A stretch of 24,005 nt of DNA from Odoribacteraceae bacterium (lineage in GTDB: Bacteria; Bacteroidota; Bacteroidia; Bacteroidales; Marinifilaceae), in NCBI GenBank assembly GCA_031279175.1, contig JAITJA010000112.1, forward strand, positions 1 through 24,005, read 5' to 3'. Below the pieces are notes generated by a model. It made no database searches. It saw only the letters and a program-made list of their open reading frames with translations, and was not told where the DNA came from. The translations under genes and the position numbers were made by a program. Below are positions 15,124 to 23,760 of this stretch, in pieces (position 1 is the stretch's first letter; every line of letters begins with the position of its first letter).

Positions 15124-17544
15124 ATGCTCTATACCGTACAAGAAGTAGTCGAGATCACGGGCGCGAGGCTGTCTAAAGGCATCCCCGTGGAGATCAGGGA
15201 ATGTAGCATTGATAGTCGCGCGATCCAGCGGCACGGGAAGACCCTCTTCTTCGCGCTCGTCGGGGAACGTCACGACGGGCACGACTACGTGCAGGAGTTG
15301 TACGCGAATGGCGCCAGGGCCTTCGTTATCAGCGACGAGCGGGCGGCGTTCTCCCTGCTCGACGAGGCCAACTTTATCGTCGTTCCCGACGTGACGCGCG
15401 CGCTGCAAGACCTGGCAGCAAGTCACCGGAAAGCCTCCCGCGCGCGGGTCGTCGGGATCACCGGAAGTAACGGGAAAACAATCGTCAAGGAGTGGATACA
15501 CCAGATGGCCCCGCCCGCCTGGAGGCTCTATCGCGGGCCCCGCAGCTACAACTCGCACGTGGGCGTGCCGCTGTCGCTCCTCGGGATCGAGGAAGAAGAC
15601 CGGATCGCCGTCATCGAGGCCGGGATCTCGAAACCGGGAGAGATGCAGCGGCTCGAGGAGATGATCGCGCCGGTGACGGGGATCTTTACCTGCATCGGGG
15701 ACGCGCACGACGAGAATTTCTCGTCGCGAGAGGAGAAGCTCGTCGAGAAAGCGCGCCTCTTCCGCTCGTGCGACGCGATCATCGGTCGCGCCGGCGAGCC
15801 CCTTTCCCGCCTGGCGCGGGAGTGCCCCCGGGCGCGCGTGTTCTCGTGGGGAGAGGGCGAGGAGGTGGAGGTACGCGTGACGACCAGCCCAATGGAGGTG
15901 TGGTATCGCGGTGAACGGGCACTGTTCGCGCTACCGTTCGCCGACGAGGCCTCGCGGGAGAACGCGATGAACGCGGCGTGCTTCCTGTTGCTCGAGGGGA
16001 TGCCGCTCGAGGAGGTGGCGCGGCGCGTACGCGACCTCTCCCCGGTGGCGGCGCGCATGGAGATCAGGGAAGGGATGAACGGGTGCGTGCTGGTGAATGA
16101 CTTCTATAACTCTGATCCCTCGTCGTTCCGGCTGGCGTTACGCGCGCTGTCGCTCCAGGAACGGGGGAAGGAACGGGTCGTGATCCTCACCGACTTCGAC
16201 GAGACGGGACGCTCGCCGGCGGAGCTCTACCGGGAGGCCGGGGAGGCAGCGCGGGAGGCCGGCGTGGGGCGCGTGATCGGGATCGGCGAGGAGATCTCCC
16301 GGCATCGCGACGCGTTCCCCGCCGGTTCGCGCTTCCACGAGACCACGCGGGCTTTCCTGGAACGGGAGAGACGGGAGGATTTCCGCGACCAGCTGATCTT
16401 GCTCAAGGGCGCTCGCCGGTTTCAACTGGAGTATATCGCCGGTTTCCTGCAAAAACAGTCGCGGGGTACGCTGTTAGAGGTGGACCTGGACGCGATGGTA
16501 CATAACTTGAACTATTTCCGCTCGCTGACGCCGGCGCGGGTGGCAGTGATGGTGAAAGCATTCACGTACGGGAGCGGGGCGCGGGAGGTGGCCTCGCTAT
16601 TACAATACCACCGGGTGGATTACCTCATGGTGGCCTTCGCCGACGAGGGGATGGAGCTGCGGGCGGCAGGGATCTCGCTGCCCATCGCCGTGATGAATCC
16701 CGACCCGGGAGAGCTGGACCAGATGATCTCGCTCGGCCTGGAGCCGGTCATCTACTCGCTGGAGTTCCTCGCGGCGTTCGAGCAGGCACTGGGCAGGCAC
16801 GGGATCAAGCGATTCCCGGTGCATGTCGAGTTGAACACGGGGATGAACCGCTCCGGGCTGGACGCGAGCGACCTCCCGGCGTTGCTGGCCTTTTTCGACG
16901 CGCCGCGGGCGCTGTACCCGCGGTCGGTGTTCTCGCACCTGTCCGGGAGCGAGGACCCCTCGCACGACGACTTTACCCGCCTGCAAGCGCGGCGTTTCGA
17001 GGAGGCGAGCGAGCGCGTACAGTCGGCGTTTGACTACCCGGTATGGCGTCACCTGCTTAACTCAGCCGGGATAGAGCGCTTCCCCGGCTACCACTTCGAC
17101 ATGGTTCGCCTCGGCATCGGGCTACACGGCATCAGTGCCGCCGGCGCGCCGTTACTGCCGGTCAGCACCTTCACGACCCGCGTGGCCGCCACCCGGTTGA
17201 TTGCCGCCGGGGAGGCAGTGGGCTATAACCGGAAGGGATACGCGACGCGCGAAACCCTGGTGGCAACGCTACCGGTAGGGTACGCCGACGGCCTCGACCG
17301 GCGACTCGGCAACGGACGAGGGGAGGTCTGTCTCCGGGGGGCGCGCGCTCCTTTTATCGGCAATATCTGCATGGATTCTTGCATGATCGACGCGACCGGG
17401 ACAGGCGCCGTCGCGGGAGACGAGGTGGAGATTTTCGGGAAACACCTGCCGGTGGCGGAGGTGGCGACGCGGATCGGCACGATCCCTTACGAGGTGCTGA
17501 CCAGCGTGTCGCGCCGCGTGAAACGAATTTATTATAAAGAGTAA
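15124..17544 (+). CDS. murF-alr: Bifunctional MurF ligase / alanine racemase
   Basis: An 806-residue fusion, common in Bacteroidetes. The N-terminal part (1-450) is UDP-MurNAc-tripeptide:D-Ala-D-Ala ligase, the last cytoplasmic step of pentapeptide synthesis. It has the ATP-binding loop GITGSNGKT at 111-119, YNSHVGVPLSL near 140-150, EAGIS, and NDFYNSDPSSF. The C-terminal part (about 450-806) is PLP-dependent alanine racemase, which supplies D-alanine. Its PLP lysine is K478 in MVKAFTYGSG, the catalytic tyrosine is Y701 in VGYNRKGY, and LPVGYADGL follows. It is the first gene of a tight five-gene operon; the M64 peptidase gene starts three bases after its stop. It is likely essential, so the genes behind it are expressed constitutively unless internal promoters exist. 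Confidence 0.95.
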   Translation: MLYTVQEVVEITGARLSKGIPVEIRECSIDSRAIQRHGKTLFFALVGERHDGHDYVQELYANGARAFVISDERAAFSLLDEANFIVVPDVTRALQDLAASHRKASRARVVGITGSNGKTIVKEWIHQMAPPAWRLYRGPRSYNSHVGVPLSLLGIEEEDRIAVIEAGISKPGEMQRLEEMIAPVTGIFTCIGDAHDENFSSREEKLVEKARLFRSCDAIIGRAGEPLSRLARECPRARVFSWGEGEEVEVRVTTSPMEVWYRGERALFALPFADEASRENAMNAACFLLLEGMPLEEVARRVRDLSPVAARMEIREGMNGCVLVNDFYNSDPSSFRLALRALSLQERGKERVVILTDFDETGRSPAELYREAGEAAREAGVGRVIGIGEEISRHRDAFPAGSRFHETTRAFLERERREDFRDQLILLKGARRFQLEYIAGFLQKQSRGTLLEVDLDAMVHNLNYFRSLTPARVAVMVKAFTYGSGAREVASLLQYHRVDYLMVAFADEGMELRAAGISLPIAVMNPDPGELDQMISLGLEPVIYSLEFLAAFEQALGRHGIKRFPVHVELNTGMNRSGLDASDLPALLAFFDAPRALYPRSVFSHLSGSEDPSHDDFTRLQARRFEEASERVQSAFDYPVWRHLLNSAGIERFPGYHFDMVRLGIGLHGISAAGAPLLPVSTFTTRVAATRLIAAGEAVGYNRKGYATRETLVATLPVGYADGLDRRLGNGRGEVCLRGARAPFIGNICMDSCMIDATGTGAVAGDEVEIFGKHLPVAEVATRIGTIPYEVLTSVSRRVKRIYYKE

Positions 17545-17547
17545 GAT

Positions 17548-18819
17548 ATGAAACGTTTGATCTTGATTATTGCCTGCGCGACGCCGTTCATGGCCATCGC
17601 GCAACCGTCGTTCGACGCTTGGTTCGAACACAAAACGCTCCGCCTGGATTTTGTCCACGCGGGAGACCGGGAACACGAGGAGTTGTTCTTCGAGGAGCTC
17701 ATGGAAGAGCCTTTCTGGGGAGGGTCGACCGTGAACCTCGTGGACACGAGCCTCGCCGGTAATTATTACGTGAACTTGTACGATCTGGCTAGCGGGATAT
17801 TGCTCTATTCCCGCGGCTTTTGCACGCTCTTCCGCGAGTGGCAGGACACGGAGGAGGCGCGAACCGGGAACCGGGCCTGCCCGGGGACGGTGGTCATGCC
17901 TTTCCCGAAGGAGAGCGCGCGCGTGGAAATCCTCTCGCGGAACAAGCGAGGCGCGTTCGAGAAGAAGTTCGAGCGCGTGATCCGCGTCGACGATTACTTC
18001 ATCAAGCGGGAGAGACGGCAGGCTTACCCCTCGCGGGATATCTTGCTGTCGGGCGACGCGTCAAGGCGCGTGGACGTGGTACTGCTGCCCGACGGCTATA
18101 CTGCCGGGGAGATGGACAAGTTCCTCGATGACTGCCGGTCGTTCACGAGGGGCCTCTTCTCGTTTTCCCCCTACCGGGAGCACGAGCGGCTCTTCAACGT
18201 GCGCGCGGTGATGGCCCCCTCCGCCGAGTCGGGCACGGATATCCCGCCGGAAGGAACGTGGAAAAGCACGATCCTCAATTCTTCTTTCTACACGCTGAAC
18301 TCGGAACGATACCTGATGACTCACGACCACAAGATGCTCCGCGACCTGGCGTCGAACGTTCCCTACGATTTCATTTACGTGATCGTTAACGCGGACAAGT
18401 ACGGTGGCGGGGCCATTTATAATCACTACGGGATGAGCGTGTCGGGAAATATCTTTACCGCGAAGGTCTACGTGCACGAGTTCTGCCACCTCTTCCTCGG
18501 CCTGGGCGACGAGTACGCGGAGGATAATACCTATAATAACATGTACCCGCTGGACGTGGAGCCGTGGGAGGCTAACCTGACGACGCTCGTGAACTTCGAG
18601 CGCAAGTGGAAGGATCTCGTCGAGGAGGGAACGCCCGTGCCCACGCCCCTCGACCCGGCGCGCCCGGGGAGAATCGGCCTCTACGAGGGCGGCGGCTACG
18701 TCCGCTCGGGGGTCTATCGCCCGCGACAGGATTGCCTGATGAGGACGTTGCAGGGCGATGACTTCTGCCCCGTCTGCACGCGCGCGATCGTGAAACAGAT
18801 CCACTTCTACGCGGAATGA
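17548..18819 (+). CDS. M64 family metallopeptidase (IgA-peptidase-like)
   Basis: A 423-residue exported zinc peptidase. A signal peptide covers about 1-18 (MAIA-QPSF cleavage). Residues about 20-150 form the N-terminal beta domain seen before the M64 catalytic domain. The catalytic domain holds VDVVLLPDGYTAGEMDKF near 171-190 and the zinc site H310-E-F-C-H314-LFL-G318-LG-D321, matching HExxHxxxGxxD with D321 as likely third ligand. Known M64 peptidases include an immunoglobulin A protease from Clostridium ramosum, but most Bacteroidetes members have no tested substrate. Here the gene lies inside a cell-wall operon and its stop overlaps the next start (ATGA), so a peptide in the envelope is an equally reasonable substrate. 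Confidence 0.9.
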   Translation: MKRLILIIACATPFMAIAQPSFDAWFEHKTLRLDFVHAGDREHEELFFEELMEEPFWGGSTVNLVDTSLAGNYYVNLYDLASGILLYSRGFCTLFREWQDTEEARTGNRACPGTVVMPFPKESARVEILSRNKRGAFEKKFERVIRVDDYFIKRERRQAYPSRDILLSGDASRRVDVVLLPDGYTAGEMDKFLDDCRSFTRGLFSFSPYREHERLFNVRAVMAPSAESGTDIPPEGTWKSTILNSSFYTLNSERYLMTHDHKMLRDLASNVPYDFIYVIVNADKYGGGAIYNHYGMSVSGNIFTAKVYVHEFCHLFLGLGDEYAEDNTYNNMYPLDVEPWEANLTTLVNFERKWKDLVEEGTPVPTPLDPARPGRIGLYEGGGYVRSGVYRPRQDCLMRTLQGDDFCPVCTRAIVKQIHFYAE

Positions 18820-21086
18820 AATCCACCGGACACGAGATGACCCGCGTCCCGCCGCTTGTCTCCCGCGAGGCACTGAGGAGGGCGACGGCGAACGCGAACG
18901 AGCCTTATTTCTTCCTCTGCACGACGGCCGCGGGCGTGGAACTGGATGCTTTCGCCGCGGAGCGCTTCGCCCGGGTGGCCGGGGAGACGGGGGCGGTGAT
19001 GCTTTATGCCGACTACCGGGAGAGGCGCGACGGGAAGATCTTCCCGCGGCCGACGATCGAGTACCAGCCGGGGAGTCTCCGCGACGCCTTTGACTTCGGG
19101 CCGCTACTTTATATACACGCCGGCACTTTCCGCGAGGTGATGGCGGAGATGTCCCGCGATTATCACCACGCCGCGCTATACGACGCGCGCCTGCGCCTCT
19201 CCCGGAAGGGAACGTTCTTCCGCGTGGCCGAGACGCTCTATACCGTGACGGATGCCGCGGGGCGCGAAGGGCAGTTCGATTACCTCGCCCCCGGGAATAA
19301 AGAGGTGCAAAAGGAGATGGAAATCGCCTGCACGCGCCACCTGGAGCGTATCGGCGCGCTCTTGCTCCCGCCATTCGCCGCGTTATCCCTCGACGAGCCG
19401 TTCGCCGTGGAAGCTTCCATCGTGATCCCCGTCTTGAACCGGGAACGGACGATCGCCGACGCGATCCGCTCGGCCCTGGAACAGCAGACTACTTTCCCTT
19501 TCAACGTGCTGGTGGTCGATAATCATTCCAGCGACCAGACGACCGCGATCGTCAAGGCGTGCAGCGAGAAGGACCCGCGGGTCATCCTCCTCGTCCCCGG
19601 GCAACACGGCATGGGCATCGGCGGGTGCTGGATGCACGCGGCAATGCATCCCGCCTGCGGCAAGTTTGCCATCCAGCTTGACAGCGATGATCTCTACGCG
19701 CGCCCCGTGGAGCTGGAAAAGATCGTCAGCACCTTCTACCGGGAACGGTGTGCCGCCGTTGTCGGGAGTTATCGCCTGACGACCTTCAATCTCCGGAATA
19801 TCCCGCCGGGCATCATCGATCACGCGGAGTGGACGCCCGAAAACGGGCCGAACAATGCCCTTCGCGTGAACGGGTTCGGAGCGCCCCGCGCGTTCTATAC
19901 ACCGGTGCTCCGCGCGACGCGTATGCCCGACGTGAGCTACGGGGAGGATTACGCCGTGATGCTGGCGATCGCGCGGGAGTATCGCGTCGCGCGTATCTTC
20001 GAACCGCAATATATCTGCCGGCGATGGGAGGGAAACACGGACGCGTCAACGAGCGTCGAGCAAGTGAACGCGCGGGATTTCTATAAAGATAAATCGCGAA
20101 CTATCGAACTCTCCGCGCGACAACGGCTGGTCGCGGGAAGACGACCGACCGTCGCGCAACTGGAGCTTTTTCACGAGAGGCAACTCGAGGAGTGGGAGGA
20201 GGCGCGCGCGCGATTCCAACAGCTCGAGCAAGCGAACTGCAAGCGCGTCGCCCTCGACGGGCACGAGCTGCGCGTGCAGCATAATCCCGCCCGGATGATC
20301 TCCTCCACGGCAGACCCGCTCGCGGCGGAACAACGCCCGTGCCCACTCTGTCCCGCACGCGTGCCGGACGTACAGCGGCGAGCGCGTTACAACGCCTCGT
20401 TCGATATCCTCGTCAACCCCTTCCCCGTCTTCCACAGGCATTTTACCGTCGTGGCAAGGGAGCATGTCCCGCAACGCGCCAACGAATACCTGGATGACTT
20501 GCTCTCGCTCGCCAGGGATCTCCCCGCGTATACCCTCCTCTATAACGGTGCTGGATGCGGAGCGTCGGCGCCGGACCACCTGCACGCGCAATTAATCCCC
20601 CGTCGCGTCCTCCCGCTGGAGGAGGATATCGCACGGCACGGCAAGAACGCCCCCGTCTACGCCCTCGACGAGTGCATCGCGGGATACACGCGAGCGATCA
20701 TCGTCATCCGGGGCAAGGAACAAGAGGAAACGCGCGCGCGCCTGGCACGCGTCATCGCTGATCTCGAGGCGCTACAACTCATGTATAATCTCCTCGCGTG
20801 GCGCGAGGGGGACGAGGGGAACGAGGGGAACGGGGGGAACGGGGGGGACGCGTGGACTATCGCCGTCGCGCCCCGCCGCGCGCATCGACCGGCAGAGTAT
20901 TACCTGGATGGCGAGGCGCGTATCCTCTTCAGTCCCGGTTGCATCGAGATGGGAGGCGTCATCGTCGCGCCCCGCGCGGAAGATTACCATCGTTACGACC
21001 CGCCGCTCCTCCGCCACCTCTTCGAGCAAGTCACGGCACGCGCGCGGGTAGACCAAGAAGGACGCCTACACGCGCGTCATGAATAA
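18816..21086 (+). CDS. GT2 glycosyltransferase fused to DUF4922 (GalT-like) domain
   Basis: A 756-residue cytoplasmic fusion with no signal peptide or clear membrane helix. Residues 30-195 resemble the second half of a GT-A fold (VMLYADYRERRDG at 62-73). Residues 199-430 are a complete GT2 domain: EASIVIPVLNRERTI, VVDNHSSDQT, and the metal-binding DSDD at 289-292. Residues about 440-750 are a DUF4922 domain of the GalT/HIT-like superfamily. C509-P-L-C512 resembles the zinc pair of GalT, and H588-L-H590-A-Q592 matches the HxHxQ active-site motif with H590 as likely nucleotidylated residue. The second part may make or phosphorolyse a nucleotide sugar that the first part uses; this is inference. 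A glycine-rich repeat lies near residues 664-678. Its end overlaps the next gene by eight bases. Confidence 0.85.
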   Translation: MKSTGHEMTRVPPLVSREALRRATANANEPYFFLCTTAAGVELDAFAAERFARVAGETGAVMLYADYRERRDGKIFPRPTIEYQPGSLRDAFDFGPLLYIHAGTFREVMAEMSRDYHHAALYDARLRLSRKGTFFRVAETLYTVTDAAGREGQFDYLAPGNKEVQKEMEIACTRHLERIGALLLPPFAALSLDEPFAVEASIVIPVLNRERTIADAIRSALEQQTTFPFNVLVVDNHSSDQTTAIVKACSEKDPRVILLVPGQHGMGIGGCWMHAAMHPACGKFAIQLDSDDLYARPVELEKIVSTFYRERCAAVVGSYRLTTFNLRNIPPGIIDHAEWTPENGPNNALRVNGFGAPRAFYTPVLRATRMPDVSYGEDYAVMLAIAREYRVARIFEPQYICRRWEGNTDASTSVEQVNARDFYKDKSRTIELSARQRLVAGRRPTVAQLELFHERQLEEWEEARARFQQLEQANCKRVALDGHELRVQHNPARMISSTADPLAAEQRPCPLCPARVPDVQRRARYNASFDILVNPFPVFHRHFTVVAREHVPQRANEYLDDLLSLARDLPAYTLLYNGAGCGASAPDHLHAQLIPRRVLPLEEDIARHGKNAPVYALDECIAGYTRAIIVIRGKEQEETRARLARVIADLEALQLMYNLLAWREGDEGNEGNGGNGGDAWTIAVAPRRAHRPAEYYLDGEARILFSPGCIEMGGVIVAPRAEDYHRYDPPLLRHLFEQVTARARVDQEGRLHARHE
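20803..20850 (+). repeat. G-rich low-complexity repeat inside the DUF4922 domain
   Basis: Repeated nine-base blocks of the type GAGGGGAAC and GGGGGGAAC encode EGDEGNEGNGGNGGD. The blocks are multiples of three, so slippage between them keeps frame, while the runs of six or seven G could also shift it. It probably forms a flexible surface loop. Confidence 0.7.
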
Positions 21087-22374
21087 CATCACCGTGGGCA
21101 TACTCTCCGCCCGGGAGATCCACTTCCGGCTCAACGGCGCGTTCCGCCGCGAACAGGCCAGCTACAGCGGGGAGTTCTCCATCAGCATGGACAACGACGC
21201 GCTCCTCCTCCGGCAAGGGGAAACGACAGAACGCCTGCCCGTCGGCTTTACCCTCGAACCGGCAACGCCCCGCGACACCTTCGACCTCGCGGGGGTCTCC
21301 ATCGGCATCCAATTCCACTGGGAACGGACGGAAAGGCAACGCTTCCGCGGCGCGCTCTCATTTATCCGCGAGGAAGAACGGCTGGTAGCCGTGAATACCC
21401 TCCCGCTGGAGGAGTACCTGACGAGCGTGATCTCCTCCGAGATGAACGCAAGCGCCCCGCCGGAATACCTGAAGGCGCACGCCGTCATCTCGCGCGGTTG
21501 GCTGCTCGCGCAGAAGGAGGGAAAGGAGCGCGACGAGTGCCGGGCAATCGACAACGAGGGCGAGTATACCCGCTGGTTCGACCGCCACCAGCACGCCCTC
21601 TACGATGTCTGCGCCGACGACCACTGCCAGCGATACCAGGGCGTCGAGAGAGAAAACGAGGCCGTCGCGCGGGCCGTCCAGTCCACCCGCGGGGAGGTGC
21701 TCGTCTACCGGGGACGCGTGTGCGACGCCCGCTTCTCGAAATGCTGCGGCGGCGCCACCGAACGGTTCGACAATACATGGGAACCGCGCTTCCACCCCTA
21801 CCTCGTCAAGGTCGACGACAACGCCACCGGCATCGCCTCGCCAGACCTGAGCGTCGAGGAGAACGCCCGCGCGTGGATACTCTCCTCGCCACCGGCTGAA
21901 TGTAACGTCAACGGGGAACTCCTCGCCGGCATACTGAACGATTACGACAGGGAGACGCGCGACTTCTTCCGCTGGACGATCGCTTATCCCGCCGACGAGC
22001 TATCGGCCCTCGTGGAATCGCGCCTGCACGCCGGCCTCGGCAACTTGCTCGACCTGCAGCCGGTCGAACGCGGGGTCTCCGGCCGTCTCGTCCGCCTGGG
22101 GATCGTCGGCGAGCGCGGGAGGCTCGTCATCGGCAAGGAGCTGCTCATCCGCCGCGTCCTCTCCCCCGCCCACCTCTACAGCTCCGCCTTCATCACGACC
22201 GTCGAACGCGACAACGCCGGACGCCCCACCCGCTTCATCCTACACGGCGCCGGGTGGGGACACGGCGTGGGCCTCTGCCAGATCGGCGCGGCAATGATGA
22301 GCGCAAGGGGATGCGCTTACCGGGAGATCCTCGCCCGGTACTTCCCCGGCACGCGCCTGGAAACACGTTACTAA
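21079..22374 (+). CDS. SpoIID/LytB domain protein without signal peptide
   Basis: A 431-residue protein of the SpoIID/LytB family. In Bacillus sporulation SpoIID is a lytic transglycosylase that cuts peptidoglycan strands lacking stem peptides. The family core is present: LPLEEYLTSVISSEMN with the catalytic glutamate at E121, YLKAHAVISRGWLLA, a CCGG segment, and the C-terminal GAGWGHGVGLCQIGAA. The N-terminus (MNNITVGILSAREIHFRLNG) has no hydrophobic signal, and no upstream start is available because the gene overlaps the previous one by eight bases (ATGAATAA). It is therefore predicted to stay in the cytoplasm, unlike SpoIID. An insertion at about 150-190, with C152, C178 and C184, is not recognised. 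The AmpG-like gene follows after nine bases. Confidence 0.88.
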   Translation: MNNITVGILSAREIHFRLNGAFRREQASYSGEFSISMDNDALLLRQGETTERLPVGFTLEPATPRDTFDLAGVSIGIQFHWERTERQRFRGALSFIREEERLVAVNTLPLEEYLTSVISSEMNASAPPEYLKAHAVISRGWLLAQKEGKERDECRAIDNEGEYTRWFDRHQHALYDVCADDHCQRYQGVERENEAVARAVQSTRGEVLVYRGRVCDARFSKCCGGATERFDNTWEPRFHPYLVKVDDNATGIASPDLSVEENARAWILSSPPAECNVNGELLAGILNDYDRETRDFFRWTIAYPADELSALVESRLHAGLGNLLDLQPVERGVSGRLVRLGIVGERGRLVIGKELLIRRVLSPAHLYSSAFITTVERDNAGRPTRFILHGAGWGHGVGLCQIGAAMMSARGCAYREILARYFPGTRLETRY

Positions 22375-22383
22375 CGCGAGACA

Positions 22384-23637
22384 ATGAAACCCTGGTCGTG
22401 GATACCCTCCCTCTATTTCGCGCAAGGACTACCGAACGTCATCGTCGTCACGCTCTCGATCGTCCTCTACAAGCGCCTCGGCCTCTCGAACGCCGAGATC
22501 ACCCTCTACACCGGCTGGCTACACCTCCCCTGGGTCATCAAACCCCTCTGGAGCCCCGTCGTGGAGATGCTCGCCACGAAACGCTGGTGGATCATCATCA
22601 CACAAATCATGACAGGCGCGGCTCTCGCCGGCGTCGCGCTCGTCATCCCCGCGCCAGACGCCACGCGATACTCCCTCGCCTTCCTCTGGCTGGTCGCCTT
22701 TAGCTCGGCCACTCACGACATCGCCGCCGACGGCTTCTACATGATGGCCCTCGACGAACGACGACAAGCTTTCTTCGTCGGCTGGCGAAATACCTTCTTC
22801 CGCGCGGCCGTGCTGACCGGGCAAGGGGCTGTCGTCATGCTGGCAGGACTACTCGAGGATCACTACGCGCTAACCCTCCCCGGCAACAAGGCCATCCCCG
22901 CCGCCTGGCTCGCGATCTTCCTCTTGCTGGCAACCATCATCCTGCTACTCTCGCTCTATCACGCGATCTTCCTCCCGCGACCGCCGCGAGACCGTTCCCC
23001 GGAACGTTCCCCCGATTTCTTGTCAACCTTCCTCCTCTTCTTCCGGACGCCCGGCATCCTCCCCGCCCTTGCATTCCTCCTGCTTTTCCGCTTTGCCGAG
23101 GCCCAGCTCTCCAAGATTGCCTCACCCTTCCTGCTGGACGAACCGGGTCGCGGCGGCCTGGGCATGACCACCGCCGGCTACGGCCTCGCGTACGGCACGG
23201 TAGGACTCGCGGCACTAATCGTCGGCGGGATCACCGGCGGCATGTTACTCTCTCGCCTGGGCTTCCGTCGTTGCATCTGGTGGATGGCCCTCGCGATGAA
23301 CCTCCCGAATCTCGTTTACGTCTACCTTTCCCTTGCCCGTCCAGCCTCCGCGTGGCTCATCTCCTCTTGCGTGGCGATCGAGCAATTCGGTTACGGCTTC
23401 GGCTTCACGGCTTACACGCTCTTCATGATCCTCTTTAGCGACGGCCCGCGCGGCACGGCGCGCTACGCCCTCTGCACCGGCTTCATGGCCCTTGGCATGA
23501 TGCTCCCCGGCATGTTCTCCGGCTGGATACAAGAACAAACCGGTTATCCCCTGTTTTTCCTCTGGATCATGCTCTGCACTATCCCCAGCTTCCTCGTCGC
23601 CCGCGTCGCCACCCGAATCGTCTCCCCGCGCGATTAG
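22384..23637 (+). CDS. AmpG-like MFS permease
   Basis: A 417-residue inner-membrane protein with about 12 hydrophobic helices. The start IPSLYFAQGLPNVIVVTLS, the GWLHLPWVIKPLWSP loop and SSATHDIAADGFYMMAL correspond to conserved AmpG segments (GLP near the start, KFLWAP-like loop, ATQDIxxDA). AmpG permeases import GlcNAc-anhydroMurNAc and its peptides for recycling; a family member in Tannerella is known to take up cell-wall sugars. The substrate here is inferred from family and operon context. It is the last gene of the murF-alr operon. No terminator hairpin is evident after it; the 21-bp repeat region begins 13 bases downstream. Confidence 0.87.
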   Translation: MKPWSWIPSLYFAQGLPNVIVVTLSIVLYKRLGLSNAEITLYTGWLHLPWVIKPLWSPVVEMLATKRWWIIITQIMTGAALAGVALVIPAPDATRYSLAFLWLVAFSSATHDIAADGFYMMALDERRQAFFVGWRNTFFRAAVLTGQGAVVMLAGLLEDHYALTLPGNKAIPAAWLAIFLLLATIILLLSLYHAIFLPRPPRDRSPERSPDFLSTFLLFFRTPGILPALAFLLLFRFAEAQLSKIASPFLLDEPGRGGLGMTTAGYGLAYGTVGLAALIVGGITGGMLLSRLGFRRCIWWMALAMNLPNLVYVYLSLARPASAWLISSCVAIEQFGYGFGFTAYTLFMILFSDGPRGTARYALCTGFMALGMMLPGMFSGWIQEQTGYPLFFLWIMLCTIPSFLVARVATRIVSPRD

Positions 23638-23650
23638 TACCCGCGCGCCG

Positions 23651-23755
23651 CGGCAGCCCAGATCCTCGAGGCGGCAGCCCAGATTCCCGGGACGGGTAGG
23701 CAGATTCCCGGGACGGCAGCCCAGATTCCCGGGGCGGGTAGGCAGATTCCCGGGA
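23651..23755. repeat. Five 21-bp repeats, two alternating types
   Basis: Units start at 23651, 23672, 23693, 23714 and 23735. Type one begins CGGCAGCCCAGATTCCCGGG and type two CGGGTAGGCAGATTCCCGGG. The order is 1 (diverged), 1, 2, 1, 2. Each well-kept unit contains the palindrome TCCCGGGA. No gene is visible. Confidence 0.85.
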
Positions 23756-23760
23756 CGGGA

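Noticed and set aside
17548..17577. Lipoprotein signal in the M64 peptidase (LIIAC, C10)
   Set aside because: The cysteine is too close to the start for a lipobox; an ordinary cleavage site after MAIA fits better.
18061..19374. Minus-strand open frame of 437 codons
   Set aside because: Antisense to the M64 and GT2 genes, arginine-rich and without motifs; a GC-rich shadow.
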